64,000 nt of DNA, from assembly GCF_004764705.1 (NCBI RefSeq), contig NZ_SHLX01000001.1, positions 620,001 to 684,000 of the forward strand. The letters run 5' to 3'. Numbering within the stretch: the stretch's first letter is position 1; each line of letters begins with the position of its first letter. Below are positions 43,301-51,335 of the stretch, one piece after another. Under the pieces are notes generated by a model. It had not been told where the DNA came from, did no database searches, and worked only from the letters and a program-made list of their open reading frames with translations. Position numbers and translations under genes: made by a program. The stretch is from Paenibacillus cymbidii. Its GTDB lineage: Bacteria; Bacillota; Bacilli; Paenibacillales; NBRC-103111.

Positions 43301-44073
43301 CGCTTCGTTCCACGCGCCTGTATGGCAAATCGCGCGATACGAACGACGAAGCGGTGCGTTACGAGATGCCGAAGCTTGTGCTGCGGCGCGAGCGTTCGGA
43401 GGGTGGGCTGCGCAGCGCGTTCGTATCGCTGCTTGAACCGCTGGCGGACCGGAATGCCGGCTCGCGCATCGAACGCGTGGAACGGGTGCGGCCGGAGTCG
43501 GCGCCGGATGGCGCGATTGTCGTTCGTGTCGTTAGCGGCGACACGGACGATTTGCTGGTGAGCGTGCCGAGCGGCTGCGAGCAGGCGGCAATCGTCGCCG
43601 GCGGCGTGACGATGCGGGGGCGGTGGGGATTTGTCCGCCGGGTGGCGGGAGAAGTGCGGTACATGGGGCTGGTCGGCGGCACTATGCTGCGTTGCGGCGC
43701 GAGCGAGCTTGCCGGGCACGGTTTCGTGAGCGGGACCGTTGCGGCGGTCAAACGCCGCTGCAACGGCGACCGGTTCGACGGTATCGTCGCTCGCGAGCCG
43801 ATCGCGCCGCTTCTCGCCGAGCGAATCGCTGGCCGCTATGCGGTGCTGACTCATCCCGACGGAACGACTAGCGGCTATCGCGTCGGATCGGTCGCTATCG
43901 CCGCCGGGCAAACTTGCCTGGCGTTCGCCGAACACGATCCGGGTTTTGAATTGGGCGATGACGAGGCATCCGAGCTGAAATTCCATCCCGGCACTCGCTG
44001 GACCGGCGACCATACGTTCGACATCGCGCTCGTCGACGAGTGGCGCAGCGAAGCGGGATTTGCCGGCCGCTGA
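40351..44073 (+). CDS. Large heparinase II/III-like protein with N-terminal CBM-like domain
   Basis: The 1240-residue protein starts with a beta-sandwich resembling CBM9/DOMON modules (about 15-215), followed by a second beta region, an alpha-barrel part (about 470-700) and the heparinase II/III-like motif GHHNHFDPLHLALFADG near residue 745, then a long beta-rich C-terminus. Family members are lyases for uronate polysaccharides such as heparin, alginate or ulvan-like polymers. No signal peptide: it would act on imported oligosaccharide. GAGGAGGG precedes the ATG. Context with the LplA/LplB/YtcP importer supports a degradation role. Substrate unknown. Confidence 0.8.
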   Translation: MEKKKSRASVELFGDCWSVLPKWPHAPVLDGTMGDPLWEDAARLGGLRYVYTLEAASGADFRAAYDAEHVYVGMALEREEAEATAFVDIVVSPQAAGERHGVVTIPLAETGRSMTADWNVGREVAKANPQRETLPATVRLKRTPGAGTTFEAAIPLNAFGREPREGDEWRVNAMLVRRLHTKPMASWVPIRTTSFWDAGGTIAVKANAVDEGRLGSVYFGRLPCGRRWQPEAEMTYLGFTEKAVEIDGVWPDAARLELIWKDPAGRTTSLEPVSLAAEGARTIVFRHPEPLLEGLYELQLVRSGRETFVAKWTFDRMGLIRAGEAAFAALSGGVLQPAMGAAVAEEELFEHDREQPAVSEEVRELLALLPDRAGFLFLGSPEHPDLHPDRLYRLSDDRRRIVSLKTGASFPNDQFPETKSVVVAGRGGEPVVYPYYEDERGRRYFFSAHLWYWQKEYVLRRTELLAAHDPYGAAVLLRRFAEVYERYVPSTDYVWHQSPHSPASGPPFNYWGGVWYRWSCAELFGMLPLLRAFAAVRGTEALRRLSRESGEDVESRFRESVVVPSVRYALSFPLLLGNMNYTQWLGLAAAGRALQEPDLIHLTVEWIRKYLAGQFLSDGYWNEVAPSYHVQSTEGLLEAMEALRGWSDPPGYMSPRTGERFDGLDLLAESQVAGKAAANRAALAYPDGRMLPVQDTWASDRTDDAPCSAAGTLLLPAARIARLAVGEGERMFQLYLGFEPKYGHHNHFDPLHLALFADGRELLPDLGYTYTKARYYTLSTFGHNTVVVDGADMTIDAASVHGGRIRGIAEAGPVRLQCAEQREAYPQTSEYGRELWQIAFDDARGGGYALDLFRICGGFRHEYTLQGDANHNGYWTAEGVSLAPYGDYLLPPGVAVHEAADFRDPGEAEGFYPAYAFMRHVRRADLHGNKLEMMLMAAEEGGGDSDGEACGKGEGEGNGHAGRLRMTALLEQGESELFVGFAPSLRSTRLYGKSRDTNDEAVRYEMPKLVLRRERSEGGLRSAFVSLLEPLADRNAGSRIERVERVRPESAPDGAIVVRVVSGDTDDLLVSVPSGCEQAAIVAGGVTMRGRWGFVRRVAGEVRYMGLVGGTMLRCGASELAGHGFVSGTVAAVKRRCNGDRFDGIVAREPIAPLLAERIAGRYAVLTHPDGTTSGYRVGSVAIAAGQTCLAFAEHDPGFELGDDEASELKFHPGTRWTGDHTFDIALVDEWRSEAGFAGR

Positions 44074-44140
44074 ACCTCCGTGTTACGATGAAGTCGAGCC
44101 GATTGGGATCATCAATATCGACATGACAACCCGCGAACCC

Positions 44141-44430
44141 GCGGACCCGAGAACAAATGAACCCGTCTACTCGTAAACCCCACGGACCCTGCGGACCCGA
44201 GAGTACATGAACCCGTTTACTCGTGAACCCTCGGGCCTTGCGGACCCGAGAACACACTAGCTCGTCAACAGCGAATACACGGACCCTGCGGACTCGAGAA
44301 CAAATGAACCCGTCTACTCGTGAACCCACGGGCCTTGCGGACCCGAGAACACACTGGCTCGTCAACAGCGGATCCACGGACCGCGAATCCGAGAATTCGC
44401 GAACCCGCGAGTCCACTATCCCGCGAATCC
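44141..44430. repeat. GC-rich tandem repeat, about 49-bp units
   Basis: Six units begin GCGGACCCGAGA or close variants at 44141, 44191, 44240, 44288, 44337 and 44383. Units alternate between type A (AACCCGTCTACTCGTGAACC) and type B (ACACTAGCTCGTCAACAGCG), so units 2-3 and 4-5 form a higher-order repeat of about 97 bases. Open frames exist on both strands but have no ribosome sites or known domains; I regard it as non-coding. Confidence 0.8.
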
Positions 44431-44453
44431 ATGGCTCGATCGAGGCCAAGGTT

Positions 44454-44654
44454 CAAAATAAGCCATTTTTTATTGGTTATTTGCGCAAATTTGGCGGGCA
44501 ACAACAAAATAGCCAATGAAATCGCTGGCTATTTCTTCGAAAACCGCCATTTGGGGGCTGCTTGGACGAAATAGCCAGTCTTTTCACTGACTATTCTCGG
44601 CGAGGCGAGCGAAATGGGGCGAATAAGCCATTTTTTATGGGCTATTTTCGATGA
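44454..44654. repeat. Four-hairpin intergenic repeat, family A, copy 2
   Basis: Hairpins at 44456-44484, 44506-44535, 44569-44596 and 44621-44648 repeat the AATAGCCA...TGGCTATT theme in the same order and spacing as 4222-4415. The last hairpin, AATAAGCCAT...ATGGGCTATT, is the same as the one split by the IS66 element at 53.6 kb. Nothing else is seen between the tandem repeat and hrpB. Confidence 0.85.
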
Positions 44655-44814
44655 CGAGGTGCGATTTGTCGGCCCAAGATGACGAAGCCTGTTACTGGCG
44701 GAGCAAGTGTGGGCTCAGAGCAATCGAAACGGGCATTTGCCCTCGTTTAGCGCTACCGTCCGTATGAACACGGAGACGGAAACGGATACGGATACAAGGA
44801 AAGGGAAGAAAACA

Positions 44815-47298
44815 ATGACATCCTTGCCGATCGATACCGCGCTGCCCGAGCTGCGCGTTGCGCTGTCCGCCGGCCCGAACGCCGTGCTGGTCGCGCCGCC
44901 CGGCGCGGGCAAAACGACGCGCGTACCGCCGGCGCTGCTGGACGAGCCGTGGCTCGCCGGGCGGCGCATCGTCATGCTGGAGCCGCGGCGCGTGGCCGCG
45001 CGGTCGGCGGCGCGGTTCATGGCGGAAGCGCGCGGCGAAGCCGTAGGCGGCACGATCGGCTACCGCGTACGCGGCGACACGAAGGTCGGGCCGCACACGC
45101 GGATCGAAGTCGTGACCGAAGGCGTACTGACGCGCATGCTGCAGTCGGACCAGGCGCTCGAAGGCGTCGGCGTCGTGCTGTTCGACGAATTTCACGAGCG
45201 CAGCCTGCACGCCGACCTCGGGCTGGCGCTTTGCCTGCAGGCGCAAGCGCTGCTGCGCGACGACCTGCGCCTCGTCGTCATGTCGGCGACGCTCGACGCC
45301 GAACCCGTTGCGGCGCTGCTTGGCGGCGCGCCGATCGTCAGAAGCGAAGGCCGCGCCTACCCGGTGGAGACGAGGCACCTGCCGCGGCCGCGTGCCGCCG
45401 GCCGCATCGAACCCGCCGTCGCGGCGGCAATCGCTTCCGCGCTGGCCGAGGAGGAAGGCGACGTGCTCGCCTTCCTCCCGGGCGCGGGTGAAATTCGCCG
45501 CGTGCAAACGCAGCTGGCGGCGATGGCGCTGCCGCCGCACGTGTCGGTGCTGCCGTTCTACGGCGACTTGCCGCAGGAAGCGCAGGAACGGGCGCTTGCC
45601 AAGGCGCCGACCGGTCAGCGCAAAGTAGTGCTGGCGACGTCGATCGCCGAAACGAGCCTGACTGTCGAAGGCGTGCGCGTCGTCGTCGACAGCGGGCTGA
45701 TGCGCATCCCGCGCTTCTCGCCGCGCACCGGCATGTCTCGGCTCGAAACGGTGCCGGTGTCGCTTGCGTCGGCCGACCAACGCCGCGGCCGCGCCGGCCG
45801 GCTCGGCCCGGGCGTCTGCTACCGGCTGTGGACGGCGCAGGAAGAGCGCGCCCTCGCGCCGCGCGGCACGCCGGAAATCGCCGAAGCCGATCTGGCGCCG
45901 CTGGCGCTGGAGCTGGCGGCCTGGGGCGCCGGCGACCCCGCCGAGCTTGCCTGGCTCGACGCGCCGCCCGCCGCCGCTTACGCGCAGGCGCGCGGGCTGC
46001 TGCGCCAGCTCGGCGCGCTCGACGAAGCCGGCGCGCTGACGCCGCACGGCCGGCGCATGGCGCAGCTCGGCGCGCATCCCCGGCTCGCGCACATGCTGCT
46101 GCGCGCCGCCGAGCTCGGCCGCGGCGCGCTTGCCTGCGAGCTCGCGGCGCTGCTCGGCGAGCGCGATCCGCTGCGCGGCGAAACGCGCGAAGCCGACGTG
46201 CGGCTGCGCGTGGAAGCGCTGCGCGGGCGCGCCTCCGGCGATGCGGCAGCGCTGCGGCGCATCCAGGGCGAAGCGGCGCAGCTGCGCCGGGCGCTCGGGC
46301 TGCCGGCGACGGGTGCCGCGAGTGCCGCTGATGGTTGCGGCAGCTTGCTTGCCTTCGCGTTTCCGGACCGCATCGCGCAGCGCCGCGACGACGGCCGCTT
46401 CCTGCTGAGCGGCGGCCGCGGCGCCGTTTTTGCCGAGCTGCAACAGCTGCTGGCCGCGGCGCCGTATCTGGTTGCGGCCGAACTGGAGGACAGCGGCGCG
46501 GAAAGCCGCATCTACCTGGCCGCGCCGCTGGAGCAAGACGAACTGGAGCGCGAGCATGGCGAGCGGATCGCCGCGGAGGAGCTAGTCGCCTGGGACCGCT
46601 CCGCCCAGGCGGTGCGAGCGCGCAAGCGGCTGCGGCTGGACGCGCTCGTGCTCAAGGAAACGCCGCTGGCGCAGCCGGATCCGCAGCGGGTGCTGGACGC
46701 GCTGCTCGCCGGCATCGCGGCGGAAGGGCTGGACATGCTGCCGTGGACGAAGCCGGCGCGCCAGCTGCAGCAGCGGCTGCAGCTGATGCATGCCGCCGAT
46801 CCGTCCTGGCCGGCAGCGGATGACGCCGCGCTGACGGCCGCGCTGACGGACTGGCTCGCGCCGCATGTTGCCGGCATGCGCAGCCGCGACGACTTGAAGC
46901 GGCTGGCGCTGGTCGACGCGCTCGGCGCGATGCTGACGTGGGCGCAGCGCCGCGAGCTGGACGCCGAAGCGCCGACGCACGTGACGGTGCCGAGCGGTTC
47001 GCGCATCGCCGTCGACTACGGCGATCCGGCGGCGCCGAAGCTTGCCGTGCGGCTGCAGGAGCTGTTCGGGCTCGCGGATACGCCGCGCATCGGCCGCGGA
47101 CGGGTGCCGCTGACGCTGCAGCTGCTGTCGCCGGCGCAGCGGCCGGTGCAGGTGACGCGCGATTTGGCCAGCTTTTGGCGGGAGGCGTACTTCGAGGTGC
47201 GTAAAGATTTGAAAGGGCGGTATCCGAAGCATTACTGGCCGGATGACCCGCTGCAGGCGGAGCCGACGAGCCGCTCGCGTCCGCGGCCGAGCTCCTGA
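44815..47298 (+). CDS. hrpB: ATP-dependent helicase HrpB
   Basis: The 827-residue DEAH-family protein has Walker A PPGAGKTT (28-35), a DEFH motif in VVLFDEFHERS near residue 124, SAT in VMSATLDAEP, and motif VI QRRGRAGR near residue 322. An HA2-like domain and the HrpB-specific C-terminal domain (about 690-820) follow. Length is usual for HrpB. Its role in bacteria is poorly defined (RNA or DNA unwinding). The ATG at 44815 has AAGGGAAGAA upstream and fits family N-termini; upstream in-frame codons are Thr/Asp-rich and not conserved-looking. Very GC-rich. Confidence 0.93.
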   Translation: MTSLPIDTALPELRVALSAGPNAVLVAPPGAGKTTRVPPALLDEPWLAGRRIVMLEPRRVAARSAARFMAEARGEAVGGTIGYRVRGDTKVGPHTRIEVVTEGVLTRMLQSDQALEGVGVVLFDEFHERSLHADLGLALCLQAQALLRDDLRLVVMSATLDAEPVAALLGGAPIVRSEGRAYPVETRHLPRPRAAGRIEPAVAAAIASALAEEEGDVLAFLPGAGEIRRVQTQLAAMALPPHVSVLPFYGDLPQEAQERALAKAPTGQRKVVLATSIAETSLTVEGVRVVVDSGLMRIPRFSPRTGMSRLETVPVSLASADQRRGRAGRLGPGVCYRLWTAQEERALAPRGTPEIAEADLAPLALELAAWGAGDPAELAWLDAPPAAAYAQARGLLRQLGALDEAGALTPHGRRMAQLGAHPRLAHMLLRAAELGRGALACELAALLGERDPLRGETREADVRLRVEALRGRASGDAAALRRIQGEAAQLRRALGLPATGAASAADGCGSLLAFAFPDRIAQRRDDGRFLLSGGRGAVFAELQQLLAAAPYLVAAELEDSGAESRIYLAAPLEQDELEREHGERIAAEELVAWDRSAQAVRARKRLRLDALVLKETPLAQPDPQRVLDALLAGIAAEGLDMLPWTKPARQLQQRLQLMHAADPSWPAADDAALTAALTDWLAPHVAGMRSRDDLKRLALVDALGAMLTWAQRRELDAEAPTHVTVPSGSRIAVDYGDPAAPKLAVRLQELFGLADTPRIGRGRVPLTLQLLSPAQRPVQVTRDLASFWREAYFEVRKDLKGRYPKHYWPDDPLQAEPTSRSRPRPSS

Positions 47299-47303
47299 CG
47301 CCG

Positions 47304-48185
47304 TTATACAACCAGTGAAGCGCAGTATTCGGACAGGCTGAGGCCTGTCTTTTTTTTGAACGTTTTGCCGAACGTATGGACGTCCGAATAGCCGACGGCA
47401 AGCGCGATTTCGGTGACGCTCATGCTGCTCTGGATCGCCAGTTCCTTCGCGCGGTCCATGCGGACGCGAATTTGGTACTGCATCGGCGTTACGCCGTAAG
47501 CCGCCTTGAACCGGCTGGTGATATGGTTTTTGCTCCAGCCGGAGACGCGCTCCAGCTCTTTGAACGTGATCGTTTCGGCATAATGGTCGCGGATGTAATT
47601 TTTGACCAGCACGATATTTGCCCGCATGCGGCTAGCTTGCGATTCTTCGCCGTTATCGGGCGAATACAGCTTGCTGTGCCGCCGCAGCACCTCGTACAGG
47701 ATGGCCATCAGCAGCTGCTGGCAGCGAAACCGGTGCAGCGGCCCGGGCTGGTGAAACTCGGCGGCGACTTCGGTAAGCATCGACTCGGTAGGTTCGCCCT
47801 CGTAGTTGCCCATGTAATTGGCGCCTGCCAGCCATTCCTGCAGCGGAAACGCGCTTGCGCCGAAATGAAACACGATCGAAACGCACACATAGGGCATGTC
47901 CGGCAGCATAACGACGTCGTGAAGCTCGTTCGGGGAATGCAAAATCAGGTCGCCCTTGCGCGTCAAATACTCCGTGCCTTCAATCGTATAATAAGCGGCG
48001 CCGTTCAAGACGTATTGCAGCTGGTATTGGCGAAATTTGCGCATGCCGAGGTGCCAGCCTTGCGGCGCGTTGAACAAGTGGGCCAGCGTAATGTACGGCG
48101 GGTGAAAAAATCCGTCGGCGCGAAGCGCCGCCTCCTGCGGCGACAGGAGCATCAAATCGTTCGGCGTATGCGGCTGCAAGTTCAT
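47304..48185 (-). CDS. AraC family transcriptional regulator
   Basis: The 293-residue regulator has a cupin-like sensor (about 40-135; QLQYVLNGAAYYTIEGTEYL, GDLILHSPNELHDV) and an AraC DNA-binding domain (about 190-290; ITFKELERVSGWSKNHITSR and VTEIALAVGYSDVHTFGKTF). GGAAAGGAAA precedes the ATG at 48185. It is divergent from the phytanoyl-CoA dioxygenase-like gene, the likely target (inference). It converges with hrpB with five bases between stops and no clear terminator. Confidence 0.9.
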   Translation of the reverse strand: MNLQPHTPNDLMLLSPQEAALRADGFFHPPYITLAHLFNAPQGWHLGMRKFRQYQLQYVLNGAAYYTIEGTEYLTRKGDLILHSPNELHDVVMLPDMPYVCVSIVFHFGASAFPLQEWLAGANYMGNYEGEPTESMLTEVAAEFHQPGPLHRFRCQQLLMAILYEVLRRHSKLYSPDNGEESQASRMRANIVLVKNYIRDHYAETITFKELERVSGWSKNHITSRFKAAYGVTPMQYQIRVRMDRAKELAIQSSMSVTEIALAVGYSDVHTFGKTFKKKTGLSLSEYCASLVV

Positions 48186-48401
48186 CGCGATTTCCTTTCC
48201 GATTCATCCGGTTTCTTGCTAAGCCCAGTTTATTCGTTGTTGCATGCTTTTGGCAACCGATTCATTCGTTTCGGCTAAATACAAGCGCCGGCGGCATCGC
48301 TTACAATGGCATTAAATCGCAGCCGATGCTTCCGGCACAAGCCCAGATCGCCGGCATGTTTTTTCGGAAGCATTGCCACACAACCAAGGAGGCTTTGACT
48401 C

Positions 48402-49337
48402 ATGTTGACAAACGATCGCCGTCCCGGAACGATGCTGGAGGCGGACGCCGCCCGGCAATCGTCGATTACGGACGAACAGAAGCAGTTTTTTCTCGACAAC
48501 GGATTTCTCGTTATTCGCAATGTGCTGCGGGGCAAGGAGCTTGCCGACATGCAGGCGGCGATGATGGAGCTGGTGAACATCGGCGCCGCCGGCGTCGAGA
48601 ACGATCCGGACTTCATGTACGGCATCGGCATGAAGAGCGGGAACCAAGTGCTGAAGCGGATCGAATACGTGATTCAGAAGCGCGATCCGGCCAAGGTGCT
48701 TTTGGGCCATCCGTTCATCTTGTCGTCGGTCGAAAAGGTCCAGGGAGCCAATTTCATCCCCACTTGGGACTCGATGGTGCTCAAAATGCCGGACGAAGGC
48801 ATTATCGTCCCTTGGCATCGCGATTCCGAGCCTCCGGAAGGATGCGACGATCCGCGTCCGATCTTTAATGTCGACTTCTATATGGATGACGCCGATTTAA
48901 GCAGCTGCTTGTGGGTTATTCCCGGCAGCAACAAATGGACCAAAGAAGATGCCGACGCCCGCTGCCAACGCGCCGGATTCGACACATCGGACGCCATTCC
49001 GGTGCCGCTTAACGCCGGCGACGTCATTTTCCACGATATCAAAGTGCTGCACGGCTCGCCGAGCGGCGACGGCAATCCGTTGCGCCGCACCGTCTATTAC
49101 GAATTCCGCCCGGGGGAAATCGAGCTGGAATTCGGGCCTCACGTGCCCGAGTATTTGCCGCTCAAGCAGCAGGTGCTGCTCGACTGCATCGAGCGCCGCA
49201 AGGCGGCGGAAGCCGGCCAGGGCGAAATGCCGTTCTCGTACCAGCCGACCGGCCATTTTGCCGTCGCCGAACGGGTGACGCCGCCAACCCACCGCTACCC
49301 GCACATGGAGTACTGGCGCAAGTCCAGAGGAAACTGA
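48402..49337 (+). CDS. Phytanoyl-CoA dioxygenase (PhyH) family protein
   Basis: The 311-residue Fe(II)/2-oxoglutarate-dependent oxygenase has the iron triad HxD in VPWHRDSEPP (about 138-140) and a distal His in KVLHGSPSG (about 217), with the 2-oxoglutarate-binding Arg in LRRTVYYEFRPGE. It hydroxylates an unknown small molecule. AAGGAGG precedes the ATG. TACAAT at 48302-48307 may be a -10 box. A terminator follows. Confidence 0.88.
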   Translation: MLTNDRRPGTMLEADAARQSSITDEQKQFFLDNGFLVIRNVLRGKELADMQAAMMELVNIGAAGVENDPDFMYGIGMKSGNQVLKRIEYVIQKRDPAKVLLGHPFILSSVEKVQGANFIPTWDSMVLKMPDEGIIVPWHRDSEPPEGCDDPRPIFNVDFYMDDADLSSCLWVIPGSNKWTKEDADARCQRAGFDTSDAIPVPLNAGDVIFHDIKVLHGSPSGDGNPLRRTVYYEFRPGEIELEFGPHVPEYLPLKQQVLLDCIERRKAAEAGQGEMPFSYQPTGHFAVAERVTPPTHRYPHMEYWRKSRGN

Positions 49338-49357
49338 CCCTTTGCAAATACACTCAC

Positions 49358-49388
49358 AGCCGACGCGAACCGCGTTCGGCTTTTTTTA
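49358..49388 (+). terminator. Intrinsic terminator after the PhyH-like gene
   Basis: AGCCGACGCG pairs with CGCGTTCGGCT (one bulged T) within 49358-49381, followed by eight T residues. Confidence 0.88.
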
Positions 49389-49607
49389 CGGAAGGCCGGC
49401 TGTTTATATTCCGTTCACAAAAGTCGCGTATACTAATGCGCATGCGCGCGACCGGCGCCAAAAATCCGGTTTTACAACCAGCCATGGATTTGGCATAATA
49501 ATCGCATCTGCGCATGATTGGCCGATTTTGACATTCTGCGGTCGAAAGGACCGGGAATGTCCCTTTTTGCATCCCGATTTCATACTGACTAAAGGAGGAC
49601 CTTCGCG

Positions 49608-51335
49608 ATGTTCAAGCTGTTTCGTTATGCCAAGCCGTACCGGGCGTGGGTCGCCGTCGTCGTCGTGCTGATGTTCGCGCAGGCGATCGGGCAGCTGTAT
49701 TTGCCGACGCTGATGGCCGACATTGTCGACACGGGTGTCGTCACCGGCGATACCGCTTTCATCTGGCGCACGGGAGCGCTTATGCTGCTTGTCGCCGCGG
49801 CCGGCATGTTGTGCAACGTGTTCGCCGGTTACTTCTCCTCGCGCATCGCGAGCGGTTTCGGACGAATCGTGCGAGGCGAAGTGTTCGCGCATGCGGAGCG
49901 GTTTTCGCTGCAGGAGTTCGACCGCATCGGCACCGCGTCTCTCATCACGCGCACGACGAACGACATTACTCAGGTACAGCAAGTGCTGTTTATGATGCTG
50001 CGCATGTTTCTGAGCGCGCCGCTCATGATCGCCGGCGGCATCATCATGGCGGTGTCCAAGGATGCCAAGCTGTCGCTTGTGCTTGTTGCCGTCATTCCGA
50101 TTCTGGTCGGCGCCATCGTGCTGATCGCTTCCAAGGGGGTGCCGCTGTTCCGCGCCATGCAAACGAAGCTCGACAAGCTTAATCTCGTGCTGCGCGAGAA
50201 CTTGACGGGCATCCGCGTCATTCGCGCCTTCAATCGCACGGAGCGGGAACGGGTTCGCTTCGCCGACGCGAACAGCGATTTGACGGATACGGCCATTCGG
50301 GTCACGCGCATCATGTCGGTCATGTTTCCGGTCATGCTGCTTATTCTGAACTTGTCGATCGTGGCGATCATGTGGTTCGGCAGCGTTCGCGTCGACGACA
50401 ACAACATCCAGGTCGGCGATTTGATGGCGTTTATCCAGTACGCCTCGCAAATTTTATTTTCGCTGACGATGGTATCGATGATGTTCATGATGGTGCCGCG
50501 GGCATCCGCGTCGGCGGTACGGATTCATGAAGTGCTCGGCATGAAGCCGGTCATTGCCGATGCGGCGGATGCCGTATCCGGCGTCAAGCCGCAAGGCAAT
50601 GTCGAGTTCAAGAATGTGACGTTTTCGTATCCCGGCGCCGAACAGCCGGCGGTGCGCGATATTTCGTTCCGTGCCAATGCCGGCGAGATGACCGCGATTA
50701 TCGGCGGCACCGGTTCAGGCAAGTCGACTATCGTCAACTTGCTGCTGCGGTTTTACGACGTCGAAAAAGGCAGCGTCCTTGTCGACGGCACCGACGTTCG
50801 CCGGTATACGCAGGAGAACTTGCGCAGCCGGATCGGATTCGTGCCGCAGAAGGCGGTGCTGTTCACGGGAACGGTGATGGAAAATATTCGTTTCGGCAAC
50901 GAAAACGCGTCTGCCCAGGAAGTGGAGGCGGCGGCGGCCGTCGCCCAGGCGAGCGAGTTTATCGGCGAGCTGAAGGAAGGCTTCGACTCGATAATCGCCC
51001 AGGGCGGGGCTAACTTGTCCGGCGGCCAGAAGCAGCGTATGTCGATCGCCCGCGCGCTTGTTCGCAAGCCGCCGATCTATGTGTTCGACGACAGCTTCTC
51101 GGCGCTCGATTACAAGACCGACGCCAAGCTGCGCGCCGCTCTGCAGGAGCAAGTGAGCGACGCGGCGCTGATCGTCGTCGCCCAGCGCGTCAGCACGATC
51201 ATGAACGCCGACCGGATCGTCGTGCTCGACGAAGGCGCGGTGGCGGGCATCGGCACGCATAAAGAATTGATGCAGAGCTGCAGCGTTTACCGCGAAATCG
51301 TATCGTCGCAGCTGTCGGAGGAGGAGAGCGCATGA
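49608..51335 (+). CDS. Heterodimeric ABC exporter subunit with degenerate ATP site
   Basis: The 575-residue half-transporter (YfiB-like) has six membrane segments (about 15-300) and a nucleotide-binding domain. Walker A GGTGSGKST is near 366-374, the signature LSGGQKQR is canonical, but Walker B reads YVFDDSFSALD, so the catalytic Glu is Asp. This is typical of the partner with the non-catalytic site in heterodimeric exporters (BmrC/TM287 type). AAAGGAGGACC precedes the ATG. Its stop overlaps the next gene by four bases. Confidence 0.94.
   Translation: MFKLFRYAKPYRAWVAVVVVLMFAQAIGQLYLPTLMADIVDTGVVTGDTAFIWRTGALMLLVAAAGMLCNVFAGYFSSRIASGFGRIVRGEVFAHAERFSLQEFDRIGTASLITRTTNDITQVQQVLFMMLRMFLSAPLMIAGGIIMAVSKDAKLSLVLVAVIPILVGAIVLIASKGVPLFRAMQTKLDKLNLVLRENLTGIRVIRAFNRTERERVRFADANSDLTDTAIRVTRIMSVMFPVMLLILNLSIVAIMWFGSVRVDDNNIQVGDLMAFIQYASQILFSLTMVSMMFMMVPRASASAVRIHEVLGMKPVIADAADAVSGVKPQGNVEFKNVTFSYPGAEQPAVRDISFRANAGEMTAIIGGTGSGKSTIVNLLLRFYDVEKGSVLVDGTDVRRYTQENLRSRIGFVPQKAVLFTGTVMENIRFGNENASAQEVEAAAAVAQASEFIGELKEGFDSIIAQGGANLSGGQKQRMSIARALVRKPPIYVFDDSFSALDYKTDAKLRAALQEQVSDAALIVVAQRVSTIMNADRIVVLDEGAVAGIGTHKELMQSCSVYREIVSSQLSEEESA

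Noticed and set aside
41338..44013. 891-codon open frame on the minus strand
   Set aside because: Antisense shadow of the heparinase-like gene in very GC-rich DNA.
44141..44430. Repeat protein gene on either strand
   Set aside because: Frames are open only because of the GC-rich repeat; no ribosome site, no known domain, and unit length drifts between 46 and 50 bases, breaking the frame.
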